Shown here piece by piece: positions 29,448 to 37,913 of a DNA stretch of 40,688 nt. The stretch comes from Antrihabitans cavernicola (lineage in GTDB: Bacteria > Actinomycetota > Actinomycetes > Mycobacteriales > Mycobacteriaceae). The translations under genes were made by a program, and so were the position numbers. The DNA lies in the NCBI RefSeq assembly GCF_008297975.1, contig NZ_VLNY01000027.1:1-40688 (forward strand), given 5' to 3'. Within the stretch, counting starts at the first letter, position 1, and every line of letters starts with the position of its first letter. A model generated the notes under the pieces. The model worked only from the letters and a program-made list of their open reading frames with translations. It was not told the origin of the DNA and searched no databases.

Positions 29448-30415
29448 GGCGCCTGCGGCTGGCTGCGGCGATTGCCGTCGCCGCGAGCACCTTGGCAAGC
29501 TGCGGCCTGGTCAGCTCGTCGGGCACGTTCCACAGTGCGTCGCTGCCCGGCGGCGATCGACCGCTCGCAGGTGCGTCGCTCGTGGTCACGTCGAAGAGCT
29601 TCACCGAAGGGGTGCTGCTCGGGAAGATCAGCGCGACATATCTTGCGGCAGCAGGCGCCAAGGTCACCGACCTCACCGGCGCTCCGGGATCAGCCTCGTC
29701 GCGCCAGGCGCAACTCAACGGTGACGCCGACATTCTGTGGGAATACACGGGCACCGGCTGGGTGAACTATCACAACGAAACCGAGACCATCGCAGATCCG
29801 AAAGAGCTGTGGCAGAAGGTCCACGACATCGAGCTGAAAGAAAACAACCTCGACTGGCTGCCGCCTGCGAACTTCAACGACACCTATGCTTTTGCGGCAT
29901 CCTCGCCGACTGCGCAACGCTTGGGCGTCACAACGATGTCCGACGTCGCGAAATTGCCCGTCGCCGACCGCACTTTCTGCGTGGACGACGAGTTCTTCAG
30001 CCGTGCAGACGGATTCGTGCCGATGTTGAAGACATACGGGATTCCGCTCAACGCGCCCGACGGCGTCCCGTCCGGCAACGTGACAAGAATGGATGCCGGT
30101 GTGGTCTACACCTCCACCGAGCGCAGCGCACCCTGCAACTTCGGCATGGTCTACACCACGGACGGTCGCGTGAAGAACCTGAACCTGAAAGTCCTCGACG
30201 ACGATCGGAAGTTCTTCCTGCCCTACAGCGGCACCGCGGTCGTGCGGGACGAAATCCTGAAGAAGTACCCCAAGGTTGCCGACCTGCTGGGAGTCGTCTC
30301 GTCGCACCTGACCGACGACTTGATGCAGGAACTGAACGGGCGCGTCGACATCAAGGGCGAGGACCCGTCGGACGTCGCATACGACTGGCTGAAGAGCGAG
30401 AAGCTGGTTAACTGA
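29444..30415 (+). CDS. Substrate-binding lipoprotein of the OpuB/OpuC-type importer
   Basis: A 323-residue lipoprotein with signal peptide and lipobox LASC (Cys20), then an OpuAC/ProX-type binding domain (VVTSKSFTEGVLLGKISATY, ILWEYTGTGWVNYHNE, YPKVADLLGVVSSHLTDDLM). Such proteins bind glycine betaine, choline, carnitine or, in some, ergothioneine through aromatic cages. I cannot decide which from sequence by eye. It is the last gene of the importer. Confidence 0.94.
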   Translation: MRRLRLAAAIAVAASTLASCGLVSSSGTFHSASLPGGDRPLAGASLVVTSKSFTEGVLLGKISATYLAAAGAKVTDLTGAPGSASSRQAQLNGDADILWEYTGTGWVNYHNETETIADPKELWQKVHDIELKENNLDWLPPANFNDTYAFAASSPTAQRLGVTTMSDVAKLPVADRTFCVDDEFFSRADGFVPMLKTYGIPLNAPDGVPSGNVTRMDAGVVYTSTERSAPCNFGMVYTTDGRVKNLNLKVLDDDRKFFLPYSGTAVVRDEILKKYPKVADLLGVVSSHLTDDLMQELNGRVDIKGEDPSDVAYDWLKSEKLVN

Positions 30416-30419
30416 CCGA

Positions 30420-31511
30420 ATGCCCAACGCCTACCAGGCGCCACTGCATTGCGGCGCAACACTTCCGGTTGTTGCGCGCGCGGTGTTGGCCAACCGTGCC
30501 CAGATCGATCGTCCTGGCCGCGCCTGGTTGGGGGCTGCCGCCAGCTTGGCGATCGCTCCGTGGCGCGCGACAGAACGTGTGGCCGTGCGACGGCGCTTGG
30601 ATCGTGTGCACGTGCAGCCGCCCATCATCGTGGTCGGGCATTGGCGATCTGGCACGACGTACCTGCACGAGTTGCTGTCGCAGGACCCCCGTTTCGGCTT
30701 CGTCTCTGGTCTGCAAGCCTTCCACCCGTCCACGAGTGTGCTCGGACGGCACACGGCGGCGCGAATGGCCGAGCGTCTTGCACCGCCCAATCGGCCGCTC
30801 GACAACATGGCCGCGGGCCCTCGCCACCCGCAAGAAGACGAGTTCGCCGTTGCCGCACTGACGTACGCGAGCTTCTACCACGCAATCCCGTTTCGTCGGC
30901 GCGAGCTCGAACTGTTCGACCGCTTCGGATCGTTCGAAACCGCACGCCCGCAAGACATCGCGAACTTCGCCGCAGCATGGCGTTCGGTGTTGGAAAAGGC
31001 GACGCTGCTGTCGGACGGTCGGCGGCTGGTTCTCAAGAACCCTGTCGCGATGGCTCGAATGCCGTTGTTGCGCAAGCTTGCTCCCGGTGCGCGATTCGTG
31101 CACATACACCGCCATCCCTACGAGGTGCTGCCCTCGGCAGTCCACGCTGCTCGCGTGTCCAACGACTATTGGGGCCTGCAGAAGATCGACGACGGCGAAT
31201 TGCGGGCCGGCGTGGTTGCCCTCTATCGCCGCGCGGTGCACAAGTACTTCGAGGACCGGAAAGACTTCGCCGACAACGAGGTGGTCGACCTCTCCTTCGA
31301 CGACCTCCTTGCCGACCCGCACAGTCAGCTGCAACACATCTACGACACGCTGGACCTCGGCCCCTACGAGCCTGCACAATCCTCCATCGCACAGCATGTC
31401 TCGTCACAGCGCACCTACCGACGCAACGACTACGCCTTGACTCAGCACGATCGAGAGCTGGTTGCCCGCGAATGGGGATTTGCCGCACAAGCGTGGGGTT
31501 ACCCGCTCTGA
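30420..31511 (+). CDS. Sulfotransferase-family protein
   Basis: A 363-residue sulfotransferase: the PAPS 5'-phosphosulfate loop IIVVGHWRSGTTYLHELL, a 3'-phosphate region (ARFVHIHRHPYEVLPSAVHA), LVLKNPVAM, and LSFDDLLADP. It transfers sulfate from PAPS to a hydroxyl or amine on an unknown acceptor; actinobacterial members modify lipids and other small molecules. It starts only 4 bases after the importer lipoprotein stop, so it is probably in the same operon, an unusual pairing. Confidence 0.92.
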   Translation: MPNAYQAPLHCGATLPVVARAVLANRAQIDRPGRAWLGAAASLAIAPWRATERVAVRRRLDRVHVQPPIIVVGHWRSGTTYLHELLSQDPRFGFVSGLQAFHPSTSVLGRHTAARMAERLAPPNRPLDNMAAGPRHPQEDEFAVAALTYASFYHAIPFRRRELELFDRFGSFETARPQDIANFAAAWRSVLEKATLLSDGRRLVLKNPVAMARMPLLRKLAPGARFVHIHRHPYEVLPSAVHAARVSNDYWGLQKIDDGELRAGVVALYRRAVHKYFEDRKDFADNEVVDLSFDDLLADPHSQLQHIYDTLDLGPYEPAQSSIAQHVSSQRTYRRNDYALTQHDRELVAREWGFAAQAWGYPL

Positions 31512-31556
31512 ACTGACGAAACGGCGCGGTAGCGATCGCCGTGGATATCGTGGCTT

Positions 31557-33133
31557 ATGTCCGTTTCTCGTCGCCAGCTGTTCCGCATCGGTGCGGGCGG
31601 ATCGGCGGCGGTGCTGGTGGGGGCGGCTGCGGTGGGCAGCGGGCAGCTGCCGCCGCCACGGTGGCGAGGCAACGACCCCTTCGCTTGGGGGTGGCGTCGG
31701 GCGATCCGTCGCCTGACGGCATCGTCCTGTGGACCCGACTGGCGCCGGATCCCCTGCTGCCGGACGGGCACGGCGGGATGAACTGGGATCCGGTGACCGT
31801 CGAATACGAAGTCGCACACGACGAGCGGTTCACCCGAGTGGCGGCCCGCGGATCGGCTGTCGCCACCCGCGAATTGGCGCACAGTGTGCACCCGGAGGTC
31901 TATGGCTTGGAACCGGATCGGTGGTACTTCTATCGATTTCGCGCGGGCTCGGCGATCTCACCCGTGGGTCGAACCCGCACAGCGCCCGCCCCGGGACAGC
32001 CGACGCCGCGCATGCGGTTCGCGTTCGCCTCCTGTCAGTCGTGGAGCTCGGGGTACTGCACGGCGTACGAGCACATGAGCCGGGAAGATCTCGACCTGGT
32101 GGTTCACCTGGGTGACTACATCTACGAGGGTGGGTGGCGACGCGGCCGCGAGGGCATGTCGATGGGGGTGGACAGCGTCGAGGCCGTCGATCTCCGGAGC
32201 TACCGGTTGAAGTACGCGCAGTACAAGGCCGAGCAGCCGCTGCGTGACGCCCACGCGGCTTTCCCGTGGATCGTGACAATGGACGATCACGAGGTCGACA
32301 ACAACTGGGCTGTCTACTCGCCGGGATTGGGTATCGATATCTATCTGATCCCGGCGCTGTTTCGCCGACGGCGGGCCGCCGCATTCCAGGCTCTCTACGA
32401 GCATCAACCGCTGCGGATTGCACAGCTGCCGTCCGGAGCGAGTATGCGACTGCACCGTCGCTACCGCTTCGGCGATCTCGCGGACATCACGATGCTCGAC
32501 ACCCGCCAGTACCGTGACCCGCAGGCCTGCGGTGACGACGTTTCCGCGACCTGCACCGAGCGGTTCGATCCCGATCGCACGATCCTCGGTGCACAGCAAC
32601 GGGATTGGCTGCTCGACGGATTCACGGACTCTCCTGCACGTTGGCAGATCATCGGCAATCAGGTGGCGATGGGCCAGGCCGACAACGACCCCGGTCCCGA
32701 CGTCGTGCTCTCCTCCGATGCCTGGGACGGCTACGTTGCCGATCGCAACGCGGTGCTGGGCGCCGCAGTCGATCGCAATGTCCGGAACCTGGTGGTGCTC
32801 ACCGGCGATCGACACCAGAACATCGTCTCCGACCTACGCAGCGACTACGCCGATCCGCGATCACCGCTGGTAGCACCAGAATTCACGGTCACCTCGATCA
32901 CCACCGGTGGCGACGGCGCCGACATGAACGACACCGGACGGCGCCTGCTGGCCGCCAATGAGGACATGAAGTTCTTCAATGCCCAGCGTGGGTACGCGCG
33001 TGTCGAGCTGGATCATCGGTTGTGGCGCACAGATTTTCGTGTCGTCCCCTACATCGGCAGACCCGGTGCGCAGATCGATACTCGGGCCGGTTTCGTCGTC
33101 GAAGATGGATCGCCGAGCGCTACACAGCTGTAG
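31557..33133 (+). CDS. PhoD-like Tat-exported phosphatase/phosphodiesterase, apparent 1-base frameshift
   Basis: The ATG at 31557 encodes a twin-arginine signal (SVSRRQLFRIGAGGSAAVLV) that runs to NDPFAWG. The catalytic domain then continues in another frame (GVASGDPSPDGIVLWTRL). Adding one G to the G5 run at 31687-31691 gives NDPFAWGVASGDP, the usual PhoD sequence, so one base is missing there. The catalytic part has FASCQSW, LGDYIYEGG, MDDHEVDNNW and LTGDRHQN metal motifs and ends at 33133. Either the read has a homopolymer error or the gene is inactivated or slippage-controlled. Translation from the GTG at 31541 in the second frame would lack the signal. The corrected product would be about 525 residues. 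Confidence 0.9.
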
Positions 33134-33187
33134 GTGCCCCTGGAATTCGGGGGTCGCACATCGGAACAATCATCATAAAGTGGACAA

Positions 33188-33721
33188 ATGGCCCTCAAAA
33201 ACGCGCTGGTGTCCACCGCAGTCATCGCACTCGTCGGAGGCGCGACGTGCGTCGCGACCGCAGGCACCGCGAGTGCCGCCGATCCGTGCATTCTCGGAAC
33301 GACAAACACCGGCATTCGATCCTGCGCAACCACCTCCACCGGATACCGGCAGGTGTTCACGCTCGGTAACGGCATCTGCGCGGGAATGATCACGACTCAG
33401 GGAACCGCATACGACGGCCCACGCGACAAGTACGCGGACATACCCGGAGCATCACATGCCATCGAATTGACCATCTCGCAAGGCTTTACACCACTGGGCC
33501 CGTTTCTTCCGCCGATCCTCAACTGCGACGTGACCGCAATCTACGACTGGCACAACGCCGATACCGGTCAGAGTGGATCGGTGAGCCGCTTCGTTCCTGC
33601 GAACCTGTCGAGCACGTCGAGGGTCGTCGTCACCGCCGTCACCGGACCGGGACGCGTCCAACTCACCATGCGCACCGATCACCCCAACATCCCCGTGACA
33701 CTCGACGTCGTCGTGCCCTAG
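33188..33721 (+). CDS. Small secreted protein of unknown function
   Basis: A 177-residue protein with a Sec signal peptide (ALVSTAVIALVGGATCVATA) and a likely cut at ASA-ADP. The mature part of about 147 residues has four cysteines, possibly two disulfides, and mostly beta-forming sequence (VFTLGNGICAGMITTQ, RVVVTAVTGPGRVQLTMRT). I do not recognise the family. It has no strong ribosome site, follows phoD by 54 bases and is convergent with the AraC gene. Confidence 0.85.
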   Translation: MALKNALVSTAVIALVGGATCVATAGTASAADPCILGTTNTGIRSCATTSTGYRQVFTLGNGICAGMITTQGTAYDGPRDKYADIPGASHAIELTISQGFTPLGPFLPPILNCDVTAIYDWHNADTGQSGSVSRFVPANLSSTSRVVVTAVTGPGRVQLTMRTDHPNIPVTLDVVVP

Positions 33722-33749
33722 CGCTCGTTGTTCACGCAGCTCTCGCTGT

Positions 33750-34745
33750 TCATGCCTGTGCGCGCCATTGTCGAGGACTCGCCCCGAATCGCCGCAGGAA
33801 CCACCGCGAGAAATTGCTCGGCGACGACAACCCCAACAACTCGGCAACTTCGCCGAGCGAATGCCGTTGCCCCGCAACCAGGTGTCTGGCCAGCTCGGCT
33901 CGTGCATCGTCGAGCACTCCTGTGAACGTAGCGCCGTCCGCGGCGAGACGGCGATGAACGGTGCGTCGGTCGACGCCCATGCTGATAGCGATCTGCTCGA
34001 CCGAGCACCGTCCAGTCGGAAGAAGCATCTCGATCAGCTCACGGACGCGCCCGACGGTGTCGATCTGTCGATCGGTAGCCGGTGGCAGCACCTGCTGGAT
34101 GTACGCCCGCAGCTGTGGGTCGGCCATGGCGTTGGGCCGGTCGAGGTCGGCCTCGTACAGGACCACTCCGTTGAAATCGTGGTCGTAGCGCAGGGACCCC
34201 GGAAACATCCGCCGCGCGGTAGTGCCGTCGGCGGGCTCCGGATGTCCGAAACACACAGCCAACGGCCGCCATTCCGGCCCGAGCAGCGCGCGCAGCAGCC
34301 CGTGCAGTACCCCGACCGCGAGATCGATCGACTGGTTGTCGGGTTGCACGGTGCCGAGGTCGAGTTCGACTCGCGCGGAAGCGATTCCGTCCATCGTGGT
34401 CACACGGGTATGAAGTGCCTCGTTGTACATGTTCTCGTGGCGAACCAGCACCTGAAGCGCGCTACGCACATCGGGTTCTTCGCGCAGCACCAAGCTGAGC
34501 GGACCGAGATGCGAGAGTCGTCGCAGCTCCGCGAGGCGTAGGCCGAGGTCTGCCCGACCTGTCTGCGCCGCCGTCCGCTCCAGCAGGTCCACGACCGCCG
34601 ACGCGGGCACCCACCTGTCTTGCAGTCGAACTCCGGCCGGGTCCAGCCCCGCGGAGCGCAACAGCGCGGCGGAATCGACACCCAAAGCGGCCGTGAGTTC
34701 CACGTAGTTGGCCAGCGAGGCATATCGCGCCAGCGGCTTCACCAC
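33750..34745 (-). CDS. AraC-family regulator with arabinose-binding-like N-domain
   Basis: A 331-residue regulator. Residues about 15-200 resemble the ligand domain found in OruR/ArgR-type AraC proteins (LRSAGLDPAGVRLQDRWVPA, LGLRLAELRRLSHLGPLSLV). The C-terminal 100 residues are an AraC double helix-turn-helix (SVEQIAISMGVDRRTVHRRL; LGEVAELLGLSSPSNFSRWF, then RRFGASPRQWR). It starts with GTG and is divergent from the catabolic operon, with two inverted repeats in the gap, so it is probably that operon's activator responding to the substrate or an intermediate. Confidence 0.94.
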   Translation of the reverse strand: MVKPLARYASLANYVELTAALGVDSAALLRSAGLDPAGVRLQDRWVPASAVVDLLERTAAQTGRADLGLRLAELRRLSHLGPLSLVLREEPDVRSALQVLVRHENMYNEALHTRVTTMDGIASARVELDLGTVQPDNQSIDLAVGVLHGLLRALLGPEWRPLAVCFGHPEPADGTTARRMFPGSLRYDHDFNGVVLYEADLDRPNAMADPQLRAYIQQVLPPATDRQIDTVGRVRELIEMLLPTGRCSVEQIAISMGVDRRTVHRRLAADGATFTGVLDDARAELARHLVAGQRHSLGEVAELLGLSSPSNFSRWFLRRFGASPRQWRAQA

Positions 34746-34754
34746 ACCCCCCAG

Positions 34755-34772
34755 AGGTGACCCGCGTCACCT
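34755..34772. promoter_or_regulatory. Inverted repeat in the AraC/catabolic-operon gap
   Basis: AGGTGAC, CCGC, GTCACCT: a perfect 7-bp inverted repeat just upstream of the AraC start, suited to binding a dimeric regulator. Confidence 0.55.
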
Positions 34773-34795
34773 GTGCGTTCCGATTTGAATAGAAA

Positions 34796-34809
34796 CTTGT
34801 CCCGACAAG
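34796..34809. promoter_or_regulatory. Second inverted repeat in the same gap
   Basis: CTTGTC, CC, GACAAG: a perfect 6-bp inverted repeat about 87 bases before the oxidoreductase start. AraC proteins often bind direct repeats, so a second regulator is possible. Confidence 0.5.
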
Positions 34810-34895
34810 AACAGTTTAAGCCTTCTTGCCTTCGTAGTGTCATCTGCATCACAAAGTCCGGCCACGTCGGTCGGGCAGGCAGGAAAGGACACACA

Positions 34896-35885
34896 GTGGC
34901 AACGCAGCTGGACGCCAAGGCAATCCGCTTCTACGAGACCGGCGGGCCGGAGGTGCTCCATTGGGAGAGCGTGGCGGTCGACGAACCCGGCCCCGGCGAG
35001 GTTCGGGTCCGACACGAAGCCGTTGGATTGAACTTCGCCGACACCTACTTTCGCACCGGCCTCTACCCGTCGCCTCTGCCCGCAGGTATGGGCGTCGAGG
35101 CTTCGGGCGTCATCGAGTCGGCTGGTCCGGGCGTCGTCGATTTCGCCGCCGGTGATCGAGTCACCTACACCGGTAGCCCGCTGGGTGCGTACAGCACCGC
35201 GCGAGTCATGCCTGCCGAGCACCTGATCGCCCTGCCCGACGCCATCGAGTTCGAGACAGCGGCGGCGATGACAATGCGCGGCCTGACAGCCGCATACCTG
35301 ATGCGCCGGATCCACTCCTATCGCGACGGGGACACCATTTTGCTGCACGCTGCAGCGGGAGGCGTCGGCCTGATCGTCACGCAGTGGGCAAAGCTGCTGG
35401 GCCTCAACGTGATCGGCACCGTATCCACCGAGGCGAAGGCCGAGATCGCCCGCGCCCACGGCTGCGACCACGTTATCCGCTACCGCGACGAGGACGTGGC
35501 GGCGCGAGTACGCGAACTCACCGACGGCAAGGGTGTGCCCGTCGTGCTGGACAGCATCGGCGCAACCACCTTTGCTACGTCGCTGGACTCCCTTGCCCGC
35601 CGCGGTCTGCTGGTGTGCTTCGGCACTGCGTCCGGCCCCATCCCGCCGATCGACGCCATGCAGCTCGCGATCAAGGGTTCAGTGTTCGTCACCCGGCCCG
35701 CCCTCGCCGACTACATCGCCGATCCGGCAGAGCGCGCCGAACTGGCAGGCGAACTGTTCGATCACGTCGCCGCAGGCCGCATCGCGATCGACATCAACCA
35801 GCGCTACGAACTCGCCGACGCCGTACGCGCACACACCGAACTCGAAGCCGGCACCAGCGTCGGCTCGTCCGTACTCACCGTCTGA
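34896..35885 (+). CDS. Zinc-less quinone-oxidoreductase-type dehydrogenase/reductase (MDR family)
   Basis: A 329-residue medium-chain reductase of the quinone oxidoreductase (QOR) type: MATQLDAKAIRFYETGGPEV, GLNFADTYFRTGLYP, GMGVEASGVIESAGPGV and the NADPH motif AAAGGVGLIVTQWAKLLG. It lacks the zinc ligands of alcohol dehydrogenases. Such enzymes reduce quinones or alpha,beta-unsaturated carbonyls. The GTG start follows AAGGA. As first gene of the operon it may act on an unsaturated or carbonyl intermediate. Confidence 0.93.
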   Translation: MATQLDAKAIRFYETGGPEVLHWESVAVDEPGPGEVRVRHEAVGLNFADTYFRTGLYPSPLPAGMGVEASGVIESAGPGVVDFAAGDRVTYTGSPLGAYSTARVMPAEHLIALPDAIEFETAAAMTMRGLTAAYLMRRIHSYRDGDTILLHAAAGGVGLIVTQWAKLLGLNVIGTVSTEAKAEIARAHGCDHVIRYRDEDVAARVRELTDGKGVPVVLDSIGATTFATSLDSLARRGLLVCFGTASGPIPPIDAMQLAIKGSVFVTRPALADYIADPAERAELAGELFDHVAAGRIAIDINQRYELADAVRAHTELEAGTSVGSSVLTV

Positions 35886-35904
35886 CCCGAGAACTGGAAC
35901 CACC

Positions 35905-36789
35905 ATGACCACAACAACTTTCGCCCCGGCGACCGAACTCATCCGCGCCGAGCGCCTGACCGCCAACCTCGGGGCCGAACTGTTCGACGTCGATCTCGCC
36001 GAGGTCGCCCGCGACGACGCCCTGTTCGCCGAATTTCACGCTCTTCTCTTGCGGCACAAGGTGCTCTTCGTGCGCGATCAGCCGATCAGCCGTGCCGACC
36101 ACGTCGCACTTGCCGAGAGGTTCGGCACCTTGGAAGACCATCCCGTACTGGGCTGCGACCCAGACCACCCCGGCCTCGTGCGCATCTACAAAGACCTCGA
36201 CAGCCCACCCGAGCACTACGAGAACGCCTTTCACTGCGACGCCACCTGGCGGCAGAACCCGCCCATGGGATCGGTGCTGCGCTGCGTCGAGGGCCCCGCG
36301 GTCGGCGGCGACACGATTTGGGTCGACATGGTCGCCGCCTACGAGCGCCTGCCCGAGAACGTCAAGGAGCGCATCGCGGGCCTGCGTGCACGGCACAGCA
36401 TCGAGTCCACCTTCGGTGCGGCCATGCCGCCGGAGCGGCGTGCGGAACTCCACCAGCGGTTCCCCGACGCCGAGCACCCGGTGGTGCGCATTCATCCCGA
36501 GACCGGCGAGAAGGCGCTCTTCGTCAACTCGTTCACCACCCACTTCACCAATTTCCACACGCCCGAGAACGTGCGCTTCGGCATCGACTACGCCCCTGGC
36601 GCAGCGGATCTCCTGCAGTACCTGATCAGCCAGGCAACCATCCCCGAGTTCCAGGTGCGGTGGCGCTGGACCCCGAACAGCTTCGCCATCTGGGACAACC
36701 GCCACACCCAGCACTACGCGGTGCAGGACTACTTCCCCGGCGTTCGCCGGATGGAACGCGCGGGCATCGCAGGCGATCGACCTTTCTGA
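35905..36789 (+). CDS. TauD/TfdA-type Fe(II)/2-oxoglutarate dioxygenase
   Basis: A 294-residue dioxygenase. The iron triad is visible as FHCDATW (His110, Asp112) and WDNRHTQHYA (His270), with Arg285 (RRMERA) placed to bind 2-oxoglutarate. Family members hydroxylate carbons next to sulfonate, ether, amine or carboxylate groups, often releasing a carbonyl product (taurine, 2,4-D, gamma-butyrobetaine relatives). The setting argues for generation of a hydroxy or keto acid for the next enzyme. It starts 19 bases after the oxidoreductase stop. Confidence 0.95.
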   Translation: MTTTTFAPATELIRAERLTANLGAELFDVDLAEVARDDALFAEFHALLLRHKVLFVRDQPISRADHVALAERFGTLEDHPVLGCDPDHPGLVRIYKDLDSPPEHYENAFHCDATWRQNPPMGSVLRCVEGPAVGGDTIWVDMVAAYERLPENVKERIAGLRARHSIESTFGAAMPPERRAELHQRFPDAEHPVVRIHPETGEKALFVNSFTTHFTNFHTPENVRFGIDYAPGAADLLQYLISQATIPEFQVRWRWTPNSFAIWDNRHTQHYAVQDYFPGVRRMERAGIAGDRPF

Positions 36790-36842
36790 CCCCAACCAGC
36801 TCGATCTTGTTACAGCTCAACACAACACACAAGGAGAATCCC

Positions 36843-37895
36843 ATGCATTTCCACGACGACGCCCTGTTCCCCGAGGTTCAGGACAAGCTGGTCATCACCT
36901 GCGCGCCGTACGGCCCCGAGTGGGAGCTCGACGACTTCCGCGAAGACCTGCCCCTCACCATCGAGGAGCACGTTCAGCAGGCTGTCGATTGCTACGAAGC
37001 CGGCGCCACGGTGCTGCACATCCACGTTCGTGAGCTGGACGGCCATGGCAGCAAACGGCTTTCGAAGTTCAACGAGCTGCTCGCAGGGCTCCGTGAGGCA
37101 GTGCCGGACATGATCCTTCAGGTCGGCGGCTCCATCTCGTTCGCGCCCGAAGGCGACGGTAAAGATGCCAAGTGGCTCTCCGACGACACCCGGCACATGC
37201 TGGCCGAGCTGGACCCGAAGCCGGACCAAGTCACCATTGCCATCAACACCAGCCAGATGAACATCATGGAGCTGATGACCGAGGACGACATCGCGGGAAC
37301 GTCCATGACCCGCCCGGAGCTGTCCGACACCTACCGCGAGATGACGGTGCCCGCAGGACCGGCATGGGTCGAGGAGCACCTGCGTCGGCTCACCGCAGCG
37401 GGCATCCAGCCGCATTTCCAGCTGTCGTCGATTCCGCAGCTGGAAACTGTCGAACGCCTGATCCGCCGTGGCAAGTACATGGGCCCCTTCAACGTGACCT
37501 GGGTGGGCATCGGCGGAGGCTTCGACGGCCCGAACCCGTACAACATCATGGAATTCGTCAAGCGCGTTCCCGACGGCGCGATCCTCACGCTGGAGACGCT
37601 GATGCGCTCCGTGCTGCCGGTGAACGCGATGGCCATCGCGATGGGCCTGCACGCCCGGTGTGGCAACGAGGACACGATCTGGGGCCGTAAGGGCGAGAAG
37701 ATCAAGTCGGTCGATCAGGTCAAGCAGCTCGTGCGGATCGCTCAGGAGCTCGGCCGCGAAGTGGCCGATGGCAAGGAAGCCCGCGACATCTACCGGATCG
37801 GCGAGCAGTACTCCAGCGTCGACGAGACACTCGCCAAGCTGGGCTACGCGCCGAACCGCGTGCTCGGCCAGGTCGGCTTCACCGGTCACGCCTAG
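36843..37895 (+). CDS. BKACE (DUF849) beta-keto acid cleavage enzyme
   Basis: A 350-residue TIM-barrel enzyme of the BKACE family, which condenses a beta-keto acid with acetyl-CoA and releases acetoacetate plus a CoA ester. Seen are VITCAPYGPEW at the N-terminus, the zinc motif HIHVREL (His59, His61), LQVGGS, and GNEDTIW with the probable third zinc ligand Glu276. A strong AAGGAG precedes the ATG. The family acts on many keto acids (3-keto-5-aminohexanoate, dehydrocarnitine and others), so the family alone does not give the substrate. The CoA-transferase subunit further down fits the acetoacetate product. Confidence 0.95.
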   Translation: MHFHDDALFPEVQDKLVITCAPYGPEWELDDFREDLPLTIEEHVQQAVDCYEAGATVLHIHVRELDGHGSKRLSKFNELLAGLREAVPDMILQVGGSISFAPEGDGKDAKWLSDDTRHMLAELDPKPDQVTIAINTSQMNIMELMTEDDIAGTSMTRPELSDTYREMTVPAGPAWVEEHLRRLTAAGIQPHFQLSSIPQLETVERLIRRGKYMGPFNVTWVGIGGGFDGPNPYNIMEFVKRVPDGAILTLETLMRSVLPVNAMAIAMGLHARCGNEDTIWGRKGEKIKSVDQVKQLVRIAQELGREVADGKEARDIYRIGEQYSSVDETLAKLGYAPNRVLGQVGFTGHA

Positions 37896-37913
37896 CAAGG
37901 ACGACGAAACAAC

